This document shows, piece by piece, positions 37,851 through 47,439 of a stretch of 64,000 nucleotides of DNA. The notes below the pieces were generated by a model. The model was not told where the DNA came from. It saw only the letters and a program-made list of their open reading frames with translations, and did not search any database. Position 1 is the stretch's first letter. Each line of letters opens with the position of its first letter. Source of the DNA: Oscillospiraceae bacterium (GTDB taxonomy: Bacteria > Bacillota > Clostridia > Oscillospirales > Ruminococcaceae); NCBI GenBank assembly GCA_012520915.1, contig JAAYNJ010000010.1:1-64000 (forward strand), in the 5' to 3' direction. Made by a program: the position numbers and the translations under genes.

Positions 37851-38502
37851 ACCGAAAAGACGCTCCAAACTCACAATTTCTGCTGAGGAAAGATTTGAAC
37901 GTGATCTGATTTTTTTCAACAACCCCATTGCGGTCCACGGTTTAGCGCTGACACCGATTGTTGCTGTTGCAAATACTCTCCAAAAGTCTTTAATATTGAT
38001 GTCGGTTTTTATACCTTTGCTGCTTATTACCAGAATACTGGCAAGCCTTTTTATCACTTTTATACCATCCAGGCTTAAAATCATGTTTTCCGCTCTGCTT
38101 TCGGGAGCTGTGCTTATTCCCGTTTTGGTTTTGGCTTCGCGGGTATTTGGCGAGGAAACCTTTAAATTAGGGATATATCTTCCGATGCTGGCAGTTGATA
38201 CACTGATTCTTTCATCGTCCGAAATAAAAGAAGATGAAAAAAAGACAAAAATATTTATAAGTGCAATTAAATTGTCGTTAGGATACTCATTGGTTGTTTA
38301 TTTTGTCGGTTTCGTAAGGGAGATTCTCGGATTAGGTTCAATTCTCGGGTATAAGCTTTTTAACTTTACCATACTTCCGGTTGCCAATACGACGGCCGGA
38401 GGGTTTATAATTACCGGAATACTTTTAGCGGTTTTCCAATCCTTGATTTTTGCAATGAAGCGGGTGATTATCGGCGAAAGGAGGCAGAGGAAAGATGCTT
38501 GA
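37843..38502 (+). CDS. RnfE/NqrD-like membrane protein without cluster cysteines
   Basis: 219 residues with six membrane helices and no cysteine at all. Against RnfE the matches include NNPIAVHGLALTPIVAVANT (RnfE: G-L-C-P at the cluster ligand, here A-L-T-P), LGIYLPMLAVDTLIL (RnfE: T-N-C, here V-D-T), and REILGLGSIL. Both ligands of the shared [2Fe-2S] cluster are therefore Thr here. N-terminal 25 residues are a basic extension. Overlaps both neighbours by 8 nt. Confidence 0.85.
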   Translation: MSKPKRRSKLTISAEERFERDLIFFNNPIAVHGLALTPIVAVANTLQKSLILMSVFIPLLLITRILASLFITFIPSRLKIMFSALLSGAVLIPVLVLASRVFGEETFKLGIYLPMLAVDTLILSSSEIKEDEKKTKIFISAIKLSLGYSLVVYFVGFVREILGLGSILGYKLFNFTILPVANTTAGGFIITGILLAVFQSLIFAMKRVIIGERRQRKDA

Positions 38503-39109
38503 AAACGTTTTATCTCTTATTGCCAGATTTATTTTGCTTGCGATTGCGGCGATGACCGTTGAAAGTGCGGTGTTCTCCAAAGGTGTGGGGATAAGCAGGC
38601 TGTTGTTATTGGTTGAAAGCCCCGTTGATACCGCAGTGTTTACCGGACTGATGATTTCAACCACGGTTTTAAGCGGGATTATGTACTATTTTGTTATGAG
38701 ATGGCTTGTCATTCCCGAACAAACAGTTCTATATATCAGAACTCTTATATTGATAGTTTGCATGTCTCTTGCCTTTTTAACGGTATTTATCTTTTCGATT
38801 AAACTTATACCGAGAAAGCGTGCAAAGAAGACAATAAGTACTCTGCCGCTTGCTACATTTAACAATATGGTATTGGGAGCCGTACTTATTAGCACCACAT
38901 CAAAATTTAACTTGGCAGAGATGGTGATATTCAATATCGGAAGCGGACTCGGCTTTCTGTTTGCTGTTATTCTCGTAAAAGAAGGTTATAAAAAACAAAA
39001 AAGCAACGATATTCCCATTGCCTTTAGAGGTATTCCTATAACTTTGATTTATTTAGGTGCAGTTGCTCTTGCTCTTTACGGATTTACCGGTTTTGGCTTT
39101 AATATTTGA
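38495..39109 (+). CDS. RnfA/NqrE-like membrane protein without cluster cysteines
   Basis: 204 residues with six membrane helices. RnfA features: YIRTLILIV, LPLATFNNMVLGAVLI, and the C-terminal AFRGIPITLIYLGAVALALYGFTG. The two ligand Cys of RnfA (in G-L-C-P and T-N-C) are Ser (GVGISRL) and Asn (TFNNMV) here. One Cys remains, in a different helix (about 89). The gene order D-E-A is that of rnf operons with C, G and B missing. A strong terminator follows. Confidence 0.85.
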   Translation: MLENVLSLIARFILLAIAAMTVESAVFSKGVGISRLLLLVESPVDTAVFTGLMISTTVLSGIMYYFVMRWLVIPEQTVLYIRTLILIVCMSLAFLTVFIFSIKLIPRKRAKKTISTLPLATFNNMVLGAVLISTTSKFNLAEMVIFNIGSGLGFLFAVILVKEGYKKQKSNDIPIAFRGIPITLIYLGAVALALYGFTGFGFNI

Positions 39110-39188
39110 GCGGATTTACAGTAATAAAAACACCTGAAAACGGTTTCATTCTTTTTCGAGGATTTTTTAAAAGCTGTTTTTCCATATG

Positions 39189-39226
39189 GCAGCCCCCACA
39201 TCAGAATGTGGGGGCTGCAGGTTTTT
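39189..39226 (+). terminator. Terminator after the Rnf-like operon
   Basis: 13-bp perfect stem (39189-39201 with 39206-39218) with a CAGA loop and T-run at 39222-39226. Confidence 0.9.
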
Positions 39227-39254
39227 ATGTTATTTGAGTTAAGTCAACTTTAAA

Positions 39255-39788
39255 TTAATAGTTTTTAGCCTGGAGTTCAAAGTATGATCTGTCATGTGAA
39301 CATACCGGACAGATGCTCGGGGCGTTTTTTGCTATGTGTATATGACCGCAGTTAATACATTTCCAATATACGACATCGTCTTTTTCAAACACGGTGCCGT
39401 CCTCGAGGTTTTTCAGTAGAGCGAGATAGCGCTCTTCGTGTTCTTTTTCAACCGCCGCTACACCCTCGAAGAGTTCGGCGATTTTTTCAAAACCTTCTTC
39501 CCTTGCGGTTGCTGCAAAACCGGCATACATTTCGGTCCACTCATAATTTTCACCGGCAGCGGCATCTTTTAAGTTTTCCGCGGTTGTTCCGATTCCGTGC
39601 GCAAGCTTAAACCAGATTTCCGCATGTTCCTTTTCATTAGCTGCGGTTTCGGTAAAAATGTTGGAGATTTGAACATAACCTTCTTTTTTTGCCTTGCTTG
39701 CATAATATGTGTACTTATTGCGTGCCTCAGATTCCCCTGAGAAAGCGGCGAGCAGATTGGCTTCCGTTTTAGACCCTTTTAATTCCAT
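39255..39788 (-). CDS. Rubrerythrin
   Basis: 177 residues. Ferritin-like diiron domain with ligand helices [46 protein letters not shown]-terminal rubredoxin domain with CINCGHIHI ... CPVCSHD. Reduces hydrogen peroxide in anaerobes, protecting oxygen-sensitive enzymes such as the PFOR encoded next door. AAGGAG before the ATG. Confidence 0.96.
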   Translation of the reverse strand: MELKGSKTEANLLAAFSGESEARNKYTYYASKAKKEGYVQISNIFTETAANEKEHAEIWFKLAHGIGTTAENLKDAAAGENYEWTEMYAGFAATAREEGFEKIAELFEGVAAVEKEHEERYLALLKNLEDGTVFEKDDVVYWKCINCGHIHIAKNAPSICPVCSHDRSYFELQAKNY

Positions 39789-39836
39789 ATTGTTAACTTC
39801 TCCTTTTTAAACGATTAAATAACAACCTATTCTAAA

Positions 39837-39865
39837 ATCATATTGCAAATAGCATTTTTAGTCAA
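39837..39865 (-). promoter_or_regulatory. Promoter of rubrerythrin
   Basis: On the minus strand TTGACT (39865-39860) and TATGAT (39842-39837) are spaced by exactly 17 nt. No clear PerR box overlaps it. Confidence 0.75.
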
Positions 39866-39983
39866 GGAAGCTCTTTTTGTAAATAGCCATATTGATATGA
39901 AGTCCTTCAAACGAATTTTGAATGGCAGAATCGTTTTTGCCGATAATCATATAAAAGAAATTGCCTTCGCTTGACGTTTTCCT

Positions 39984-40012
39984 TTACAATGATGAACAAA
40001 AAGTGTTAAACT
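39984..40012 (+). promoter_or_regulatory. Possible promoter of the PFOR gene
   Basis: TTTACA (39984-39989) and TAAACT (40007-40012) with a 17-nt spacer. The leader to the ATG at 40105 is about 90 nt. The 316-bp gap between rubrerythrin and PFOR holds only these two promoters as far as I can see. Confidence 0.4.
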
Positions 40013-40104
40013 GTAAACGATGTTAAAAGAGTGAGCTTCTGGTTACAAACGCCTAATTGAACCGAGCTCTTTTTGCGATTAAAAACAAATCTGGAGGTCA
40101 TCTG

Positions 40105-43100
40105 ATGGCAAGAAAAATGAAAACAATGGATGGCAACACAGCAGCTTCTCATGTGTCGTACGCTTTCACCGAAGTTGCGGCTATCTACCCGATTACCCCA
40201 TCATCCGTAATGGCGGAAGTGGTGGATGAGTGGTCGGCAAACGGTCTCAAAAATATATTTGGAGATACCGTAAAGGTGGTTGAGATGCAATCCGAAGCAG
40301 GTGCGGCGGGAGCAGTGCACGGCTCACTGGCCGCGGGTGCTTTGACAACCACATATACTGCATCCCAGGGATTGTTGCTTATGATTCCCAACATGTACAA
40401 AATTGCCGGTGAATTTTTACCCTGCGTGATAAATGTTTCGGCACGTGCAGTAGCTTCACACGCCCTTTCCATATTCGGAGATCATTCCGACGTAATGGCC
40501 TGCAGACAAACCGGTTTTGCCATGATGGCGTCCGGAAATGTCCAGGAAGTCATGGACTTGAGTGCGGTTTCTCATCTTGCGACGATAAAGGGTTGTGTGC
40601 CTTTCCTGAACTTCTTCGACGGATTCAGGACATCTCACGAACTTCAAAAAATCGCCGTATGGGATTATGAGGATCTGGCGGAAATGGTGGATTGGGATGC
40701 GATAGATAATTTCAGAGCCAGAGCTTTGACACCGGAAAGACCTGTTCTGAAAGGTACGGCGCAGAATCCCGATATTTTCTTCCAGGCAAGAGAGGCGGGC
40801 AATAAATTCTATGACGAACTTCCCGCAATAGTTGAAAGCTATATGGAAAAAGTCAATGAAAAAATCGGCACCGACTACAAATTGTTCAACTATATAGGCG
40901 CACCCGACGCGGAAACAGTTATAATTGCAATGGGTTCGGTATGCGACACTATTGAAGAAACGCTCGACTATCTAAACGCATCGGGAGAAAAAGTCGGGTT
41001 GGTAAAGGTAAGACTTTATCGTCCGTTTGTATCCGAAAAATTAATTGAAGCCCTCCCCGACACGGTAAAAAATATAGCTGTTCTTGATAGAACAAAAGAA
41101 CCCGGCGCTCCGTGTGAACCTCTCTGTCTCGATGTTATAGATGCGTTGAGGGGAACAAAGTTTGAGGGTGCAAGGGTGACATCGGGAAGATATGGACTTG
41201 GCTCAAAAGACACAACACCGGCACAAATAGTCGCTGTCTATAAAAATGCGGCTTCGGACGACGGAAAGCCGAAATTCACCATAGGCATCACTGATGATGT
41301 GACTTACCTTTCTCTCGAATCGAAAGAAGTCATTGACACCACCCCGAAAGGAACTACAAGCTGCAAGTTCTGGGGACTTGGTTCAGACGGTACGGTCGGA
41401 GCTAACAAAAACTCAATCAAGATAATCGGAGACAATACGGATTTATATGTCCAGGCATATTTTGACTATGACTCGAAAAAATCCGGCGGCGTCACCGTTT
41501 CACATCTTCGTTTCGGAAAATCTCCGATAAAGTCCACATACCTGATAAATCAGGCGGACTTTGTTGCATGCCATAACCCGGCATATATCGGTAAATTCGA
41601 CATAGTCGAAGATTTGAAGCCGGGCGGCACATTCCTGATAAACTGTCAGTGGAAACCGGAAGAACTCGATGAGCATCTGCCGGCGAAAGACAAGAAGTTT
41701 ATTGCCGAAAATAATATTAATCTTTATACAATTAATGCATTCGAAATTGATAAAAAGCTCGGCCTCAGAGGAAGGTATAATACTGTTCTCCAGTCCGCAT
41801 TCTTCAGCCTTGCCAATATAATTGATAGGGAGGATGCGATAAAGCGCATGAAGGAGGCGGCGCTTAGGTCATATGGCAGCAAAGGCGATGAAGTTGTCCA
41901 GATGAACTATAATGCCATAGACAGCGGTTCGGATGCATATGTGAAAATTGATGTTCCGGAGAGCTGGAAAAATGCGGTCGGCGAAGAGTATAGCGCAGAA
42001 TACACAGGCGACAGACCTGAACTGGTGGAATTTGTCGAAAAAATTCTTGATCCCGTTGGACGTCAGCAAGGAAATAAACTACCGGTATCCGCTTTTGTCG
42101 GAGCAGAGGACGGACATATGCCCCAGGGATCTGCTGCATACGAAAAACGCGGAATAGCGGTCAATGTACCTGAATGGCAACCGGAGAACTGCATTCAGTG
42201 CAACTTCTGTTCATATGTCTGCCCCCATGCGGTCATAAGACCTGTGGTGCTGACTGAGGAAGAACTTGAGAAAGCGCCTGAAGGAACAATAGCAGTTGAC
42301 ATGGTAGGAATGCCCGGCTTGAAATTCTCGATGACCGTTTCCGTACTTGACTGTACCGGATGCGGAAGCTGCGCAAACGTATGTCCGGGCAGACGCGGTG
42401 AAAAGGCGCTCATCATGAAGCCGATAGATACTCAAAGAGATAAGTGCGAATTCTTTGAATATTCACAGACGATTGACACTAAACCCGAAGTGCTGGCGAA
42501 GTTTGCGGAGAGCACCGTCAAGGGAAGCCAGTTCAAAAAGCCTCTGCTTGAGTTTTCCGGTGCCTGCGGCGGCTGTGGCGAAACACCCTATGCGAAACTG
42601 ATCACTCAGTTGTTCGGCGACAGAATGTATATTGCCAATGCGACGGGCTGCTCGTCCATTTGGGGAGGAAGCGCGCCGAGCACCCCCTATACCGTCAACA
42701 GCGAAGGTAAGGGGCCTGCTTGGGCAAATTCCCTCTTTGAGGATAATGCGGAATTCGGATTGGGAATTCATCTGGCACAGAAGAAGCTGAGAGACAGACT
42801 TAAAATCAAAACTGAAGAATTGTTGAAGCTGGATTACTGTTATGCTCCGTTAGCCGATGCTGCAGGTGCGTGGCTCGAGAGTTTTGACAATTCCGATGAG
42901 AACGGCAAAGCGACAAAGGCATATATTGCAGCTCTCGAAGACGGTCTTGACGTCGATTTGACAGGGACGGAATGGGAGAAAGAATGGATGGAAAACGGCC
43001 GTGTCTGCAAATGCGAAGCTTGCGAAAGAGCCCGTGAAATTTTAAAACTCCGCGACTATCTGTCTAAAAAATCCGTCTGGGCGTTCGGTGGTGACGGCTG

Positions 43101-43713
43101 GGCGTATGATATCGGATTTGGCGGACTTGACCATGTCATCGCATCCGGAGAAGATATCAATATCATGGTATTTGATACCGAAGTATATTCGAACACCGGC
43201 GGACAATCGAGTAAAGCCACGCAGATAGGCGCCGTTGCCCAATTTGCCGCTGCCGGTAAGGAGATAAAGAAGAAGGATCTGGCAGCCATTGCAATGACTT
43301 ACGGATATGTGTATGTTGCGCAGATAGGAATGGGTGCCGACTACAATCAAACCATTAAAGCTTTGAGAGAAGCCGAAAGCTATAACGGACCGTCTCTGAT
43401 AATCGCCTATGCCCCATGCATAAATCACGGTATCAAGGGCGGATTGGTAAATGCTCAAGAAACCATTAAAAAAGCTGTAGCATCGGGATATTGGCACAAC
43501 TTCAGGTATGACCCGAGAAGAGCTGACGAGGGTCTAAACCCCTTCCAGCTCGACAGCAAAGAACCGAGTCAGAGCTATGAAGATTTCATTAAAAACGAGG
43601 TGAGATATACTTCACTTGTTCGAAAATTCCCGGAAAAGGCGAAAGAACTTTTCGAAATAGCGAGCAAAAACGCAAAAGAAAAGTACGCGGAACTCGCAAA
43701 GAAAGCCGAATAA
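40105..43713 (+). CDS. nifJ: Pyruvate:ferredoxin (flavodoxin) oxidoreductase
   Basis: 1202 residues from ATG 40105, which has GGAGG at 40093-40097; a longer frame from 40057 lacks a site. Single-chain PFOR: pyruvate/TPP domain AIYPITPSSVMAEVVDEW, gamma domain, 2x[4Fe-4S] ferredoxin domain (CIQCNFCSYVCPH and CTGCGSCANVCPG), proximal cluster CGGCGE and TPP site GDGWAYDIGFGG with YSNTGGQSSK. Makes acetyl-CoA, CO2 and reduced ferredoxin. With ackA it indicates acetate fermentation. Confidence 0.99.
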   Translation: MARKMKTMDGNTAASHVSYAFTEVAAIYPITPSSVMAEVVDEWSANGLKNIFGDTVKVVEMQSEAGAAGAVHGSLAAGALTTTYTASQGLLLMIPNMYKIAGEFLPCVINVSARAVASHALSIFGDHSDVMACRQTGFAMMASGNVQEVMDLSAVSHLATIKGCVPFLNFFDGFRTSHELQKIAVWDYEDLAEMVDWDAIDNFRARALTPERPVLKGTAQNPDIFFQAREAGNKFYDELPAIVESYMEKVNEKIGTDYKLFNYIGAPDAETVIIAMGSVCDTIEETLDYLNASGEKVGLVKVRLYRPFVSEKLIEALPDTVKNIAVLDRTKEPGAPCEPLCLDVIDALRGTKFEGARVTSGRYGLGSKDTTPAQIVAVYKNAASDDGKPKFTIGITDDVTYLSLESKEVIDTTPKGTTSCKFWGLGSDGTVGANKNSIKIIGDNTDLYVQAYFDYDSKKSGGVTVSHLRFGKSPIKSTYLINQADFVACHNPAYIGKFDIVEDLKPGGTFLINCQWKPEELDEHLPAKDKKFIAENNINLYTINAFEIDKKLGLRGRYNTVLQSAFFSLANIIDREDAIKRMKEAALRSYGSKGDEVVQMNYNAIDSGSDAYVKIDVPESWKNAVGEEYSAEYTGDRPELVEFVEKILDPVGRQQGNKLPVSAFVGAEDGHMPQGSAAYEKRGIAVNVPEWQPENCIQCNFCSYVCPHAVIRPVVLTEEELEKAPEGTIAVDMVGMPGLKFSMTVSVLDCTGCGSCANVCPGRRGEKALIMKPIDTQRDKCEFFEYSQTIDTKPEVLAKFAESTVKGSQFKKPLLEFSGACGGCGETPYAKLITQLFGDRMYIANATGCSSIWGGSAPSTPYTVNSEGKGPAWANSLFEDNAEFGLGIHLAQKKLRDRLKIKTEELLKLDYCYAPLADAAGAWLESFDNSDENGKATKAYIAALEDGLDVDLTGTEWEKEWMENGRVCKCEACERAREILKLRDYLSKKSVWAFGGDGWAYDIGFGGLDHVIASGEDINIMVFDTEVYSNTGGQSSKATQIGAVAQFAAAGKEIKKKDLAAIAMTYGYVYVAQIGMGADYNQTIKALREAESYNGPSLIIAYAPCINHGIKGGLVNAQETIKKAVASGYWHNFRYDPRRADEGLNPFQLDSKEPSQSYEDFIKNEVRYTSLVRKFPEKAKELFEIASKNAKEKYAELAKKAE

Positions 43714-43729
43714 TAAACAGCATAACTGC

Positions 43730-43764
43730 AAATCGGGACAACTTGGGTTGTCCCGATTTTTTAT
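43730..43764 (+). terminator. Terminator after PFOR
   Basis: 13-bp stem (43730-43742 with 43747-43759) and a T-run. The rest of the 370-bp gap to 44084 holds a TATAAT at 44026-44031 as a possible promoter of the next operon, and nothing else I can name. Confidence 0.9.
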
Positions 43765-44083
43765 TTGAAAAAAATAAATGATAATTTATCTAAACACAGT
43801 GAAACATTTTGAAGCGGAGCTGGTTCCGGGACATTATTGATGGTTGTGTTTGCCCTGCTTTATGCTTATTGGCGTATCGCAAAGAGGCGATTAATGTGTC
43901 GAATAGAGTGTTCCCCCGTTTTCCATATGTGGTGTAACGACAACGAATATTTATGATGTGTTGTTGCGGGCAAAATGTGCTGATGATATAATCTATCGAC
44001 AGACGGACTGAATGTACCAATCGTCTATAATATATTAATGATTAATGTGAATAATTAAATGCAATAACCCGGGAACTGTTTAT

Positions 44084-45595
44084 ATGGCTTTGATTTCAAT
44101 TACGTTTGTAGTCTTTTTATTGGCAACTTCCACAATATATTTAAACCTGCCCCAAAGGTTTCAAAACCCGTTTTTACTGCTGTCGAGCTTTGTGTTTTAC
44201 GCATTTTCCACACCTTCCTATCTTATAGTGCTTGTCGCAACGATAGTCTTGAACTTTTACGCAGCTATTTTGCTCGAGAAGACAGAAAAGCAAAAGACGA
44301 AGAAGTTTCTGATTGCCGCTTCAATAGTAACAAACCTGCTGATTCTGGTTATTTTTAAATATTATAATTTTTTTGGCGAAACCATCAGACCGTTGGTTGA
44401 AGCGTTGGGAATGAGATTTGTCAAATTGAGCTGGGCTGCCCCTTTGGGAATCAGCTACTACACGCTAATGATAATAGGATACCTTGTTGACATCTATCGC
44501 GGTGAAATCGAAAGTCAAAAAGGATTTAACGGCTTCTTCATTTTTGCGGTATATGTGAGTTTTTTCCCGCAGATACTTGCCGGACCGATAAACAGGGCAA
44601 AAAAGATGCTGCCTCAGTTTCTTGTGCGGCATACCTTCGATTACGGAAGAGTTGTAGAGGGGATGCAGAGGATTCTCGTCGGAACGTTTAAAAAAATAGT
44701 TTTGGGTGACGGAATCGGTATTATCACCGACATTGTCTTTTCAAATCTCGGATTTTCGGAAAACGGATACTACGGACCGATTCTGATAATTTCTCAGGGA
44801 TTATATGTTATCAGAATGTTTGCCGATTTTTCCGGTTATTCGGATATTGCGATAGGAACGGCAAAAATTTTGGGAATTGAGATGATGGAAAACTTCAACG
44901 CCCCATATTTTGCTATATCGGTCAATGAATTTTGGAGAAGATGGCATATATCGCTTTCAAGCTGGCTTAGGGACTACATATACATACCTCTCGGAGGGAA
45001 TCGAAAGGGAAAAATCAGGAAATATTTTAATTCCATGGTTGTTTATTTTGTATGCGGGCTGTGGCATGCGCCTTCGTGGAACTATGCGCTGTGGGGTGTG
45101 AGTCAAAGTTTGATGGTTATTCTTGAGGATAATCTTACGAAGAAAAATCTTCAACCTGCACCGTTCGGAGTGAAAGAAAAAATTATAAAAGCGCTGAAGA
45201 ATATTTACACGCTTGCCTTTTTCTACATTACCCTTCTTTTTGTAAGTACTAAAGACATTGGAGATTTTGTTTATTTTATAAAAAACTGTTTCAGAAGTAT
45301 AAGGATGGATGTTTTAAAAAACCAATTATTGGATCTGTCCAGCAACAAGATATCCGTCTCAAATCTTTATATGATGATATTCTGGGGAGGTCTCGTCCTA
45401 GCGTCAATTGTGGTTTTCTACCTTGAGCGCAAGACATACTTATCCGGCGAAGCGGGGAATACCGACTACAATCCGATTTCAAGCGTAAAGAAACGCTGTA
45501 GGTGGGGATTATACCTGCTTATGGGAATTACCATATTCTTTTTCATTATGATTACAGGTTCTTCCGAGTCTGCACCGATTTATCAAGGATTTTAA
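44084..45595 (+). CDS. MBOAT-family O-acyltransferase (AlgI/DltB-like)
   Basis: 503 residues with about eleven membrane helices. MBOAT signatures: the FFPQILAGPINRAKKMLPQF segment, DFSGYSDIAIG, and the catalytic His region VYFVCGLWHAPSWNYALWG (WHAPSW). Moves an acyl, usually acetyl, group across the membrane for O-acylation of an exported polymer. The following SGNH-like gene, 6 nt later, is the usual partner that transfers the acyl group outside. Acceptor unknown. Confidence 0.92.
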   Translation: MALISITFVVFLLATSTIYLNLPQRFQNPFLLLSSFVFYAFSTPSYLIVLVATIVLNFYAAILLEKTEKQKTKKFLIAASIVTNLLILVIFKYYNFFGETIRPLVEALGMRFVKLSWAAPLGISYYTLMIIGYLVDIYRGEIESQKGFNGFFIFAVYVSFFPQILAGPINRAKKMLPQFLVRHTFDYGRVVEGMQRILVGTFKKIVLGDGIGIITDIVFSNLGFSENGYYGPILIISQGLYVIRMFADFSGYSDIAIGTAKILGIEMMENFNAPYFAISVNEFWRRWHISLSSWLRDYIYIPLGGNRKGKIRKYFNSMVVYFVCGLWHAPSWNYALWGVSQSLMVILEDNLTKKNLQPAPFGVKEKIIKALKNIYTLAFFYITLLFVSTKDIGDFVYFIKNCFRSIRMDVLKNQLLDLSSNKISVSNLYMMIFWGGLVLASIVVFYLERKTYLSGEAGNTDYNPISSVKKRCRWGLYLLMGITIFFFIMITGSSESAPIYQGF

Positions 45596-45601
45596 TTATT
45601 T

Positions 45602-46627
45602 ATGAAAAAACTGATAACCAAAACCTTATTATTTCTTATACCCTTTGCGATTATGTTTCTTTTGTTTTTTGTATTTGAAACATATGACTATTTCGGGTTG
45701 AAGGGAAATTCACATTATCTGTGCAATCCGCTCTCAAACATGCGGTATGCAATGAATAAAAAGCCTTCTAAAATAATTCTTGGCGATTCAAGGATGGCAA
45801 ATTTGAATGCCGATTATATCCGGGAAGTAAGCGGTGAGGATTACGGTAAGCTGGCTTTTGGCGGGGCGCAGCTTGGAGAGAGCATAGATATGTTTTGGTG
45901 GGCAACAGAGTATTGCGAACTGGAAAAGGTGGTATTCGGGGTCAATTTTTATACTTCCAGCGGAACTCAAACGGGAGAAGACAAAGTTCCCTGGGTTGAA
46001 AGATCAAAAGCCGATGCCCTTTCCGTAGTCAAATATGCCACCGGAATGAATTATTGGCTGCAGGCAATGTCAAATGCAAAAAATTCGATAATGAATGCCG
46101 TTTATACTGCAATCGGGCGCGAGGATAAGATAGTTCTAAACGAAGACCCTTCAAGATTGGTTGAAGTTTTGCCCCCTCAGGAAATGGGTGAAAAATGGCG
46201 GCTCAATATGGAAAACTATGCCAGCAACGATATCTATCCGGCGATGTCGGGTTTTAACATACAACCCGAAACATATGCCGCATTAGAGGAGATAATCGAT
46301 TACTGCGAGGAAAAGGATATCGACCTTATCTTCGTATTTCCTCCGGTGCACGAAGTTATATTTGAAAGGGTGATAATCCCCTTGGATCTCTTTGATGAAC
46401 TGGCGGAGTTTAAACAGTTCTTCATTGACAGAGCGACGGTTTATGATATGGAAATCAGAAGTGAATTTACATCCGCACCCGACAGTTTTTATGACGGATT
46501 TCACATGTTGCTTGACGGGAAAATGTTGTTTGCCAGAATGCTCTTTACGGATACCGAAGAACATCCGGAGATGATAGAGAAACATATAAAAGATTCCGTA
46601 GCGATTATTCCCGAACATTTGAACTAA
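45602..46627 (+). CDS. SGNH-like acyltransferase partner (AlgJ/DltD-like)
   Basis: 341 residues: one N-terminal membrane helix (about 8-27), then an extracytoplasmic domain with KIILGDSRMANL (block I nucleophile Ser in GDSR) and FYDGFHMLLDGK (block V with Asp and His). This matches the secreted SGNH partners of MBOAT transferases. No D-alanine or alginate genes are nearby, so the polymer acylated is not known. Confidence 0.75.
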   Translation: MKKLITKTLLFLIPFAIMFLLFFVFETYDYFGLKGNSHYLCNPLSNMRYAMNKKPSKIILGDSRMANLNADYIREVSGEDYGKLAFGGAQLGESIDMFWWATEYCELEKVVFGVNFYTSSGTQTGEDKVPWVERSKADALSVVKYATGMNYWLQAMSNAKNSIMNAVYTAIGREDKIVLNEDPSRLVEVLPPQEMGEKWRLNMENYASNDIYPAMSGFNIQPETYAALEEIIDYCEEKDIDLIFVFPPVHEVIFERVIIPLDLFDELAEFKQFFIDRATVYDMEIRSEFTSAPDSFYDGFHMLLDGKMLFARMLFTDTEEHPEMIEKHIKDSVAIIPEHLN

Positions 46628-46640
46628 AGTTAACAATTTA

Positions 46641-46774
46641 TTCATAAGCTGTTAACATATTTTATAATGTTGTTTGGTAAAATAATTTTGCATCAAGCTA
46701 AAAGCTTAGTGCGATATAGCTCCTTTCATAACTGTACCTGAAGAAAGAACCGCGACGTTTGTTGCGGTTCTTTT
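46641..46774 (+). ncRNA. Candidate small RNA or leader with its own promoter and terminator
   Basis: TTCATA (46641-46646) and TATAAT (46663-46668), spacer 16, are followed by about 100 nt without an ORF containing CAAGCT-AAA-AGCTTAG (near 46694-46709) and ending in a terminator: AGAACCGC (46746-46753), a 10-nt loop, GCGGTTCT (46764-46771), then TTTT. This could be a small transcript, or simply the delayed end of the MBOAT operon. No Rfam family recognised. Confidence 0.35.
46746..46774 (+). terminator. Terminator upstream of lexA
   Basis: 8-bp stem with T-run, as described for the candidate RNA. It ends either that RNA or the MBOAT-SGNH transcript. Confidence 0.75.
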
Positions 46775-46826
46775 GGTATTTTAGCATTGCATTATTGAAC
46801 AGCATATATGCATGTGCTAAAATATA

Positions 46827-46838
46827 GAACATACATTC
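46827..46838 (+). promoter_or_regulatory. LexA (SOS) box upstream of lexA
   Basis: GAACATACATTC differs from the Gram-positive consensus GAAC-N4-GTTC at one base. It lies 15 nt before the lexA start, as expected of autoregulation. Confidence 0.6.
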
Positions 46839-46853
46839 ACTGAGGGAGAGGCT

Positions 46854-47426
46854 ATGGATAAAAAACAGCAGGTTTTCAGGTTTCTGGTTGAAAATAGCGG
46901 TGGAGTACCTCCGAGTGTGAGAGAAATATGTAAGGCGCTTTCGATTAAATCAACATCTACAGTACACGGAATTCTACATTCCCTCGAAGAAGACGGTCTT
47001 ATTAGAATAGAAAAGGGGACGAGGAGGAATATCTCCATAGTGAACAGTTTGGAAACGGCAAAAGTACCTTTGCTCGGGACCGTTGTCGCCGGAGTCCCGA
47101 TATTGGCTCAGGAAAATATCGAGGCGTATGTGTCCTGCGATGTAAAAGGCGACAAAGACGGTCTGTTTGCATTGCGTGTTAAAGGAGACAGCATGAAAGA
47201 CGCAGGTATTATCGAGGGCGATATCATTGTTGCAAGGAGTGCCAGAACTTCCGATAACGGCGATATCGTAGTGGCGCTTTTGGGAGAAGAAGCAACAGTC
47301 AAGAGACTGTATAGAGAAAACGGAAAAATCGTGCTAAAAGCGGAAAACAGAGATTTTCCTTCAATATATTCCGATGAAGTGATGGTCCTCGGAAAAGTGA
47401 TAGCCTGTATTAGAAATTATGATTGA
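46854..47426 (+). CDS. lexA: SOS repressor LexA
   Basis: 190 residues. Winged helix 1-65 (GGVPPSVREICKALSIKSTS), cleavage site A79-G80 in GTVVAGVP, and the self-cleavage dyad S113 (KGDSMKDAGI) and K150 (EEATVKRLY). RecA filaments trigger self-cleavage after DNA damage, freeing SOS genes. The GGGAGAGG site precedes the ATG. Confidence 0.97.
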   Translation: MDKKQQVFRFLVENSGGVPPSVREICKALSIKSTSTVHGILHSLEEDGLIRIEKGTRRNISIVNSLETAKVPLLGTVVAGVPILAQENIEAYVSCDVKGDKDGLFALRVKGDSMKDAGIIEGDIIVARSARTSDNGDIVVALLGEEATVKRLYRENGKIVLKAENRDFPSIYSDEVMVLGKVIACIRNYD

Positions 47427-47439
47427 GGAGGGCCCGATT

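Noticed and set aside
39837-39865. PerR box at the rubrerythrin promoter
   Set aside because: No good match to TTATAATNATTATAA.
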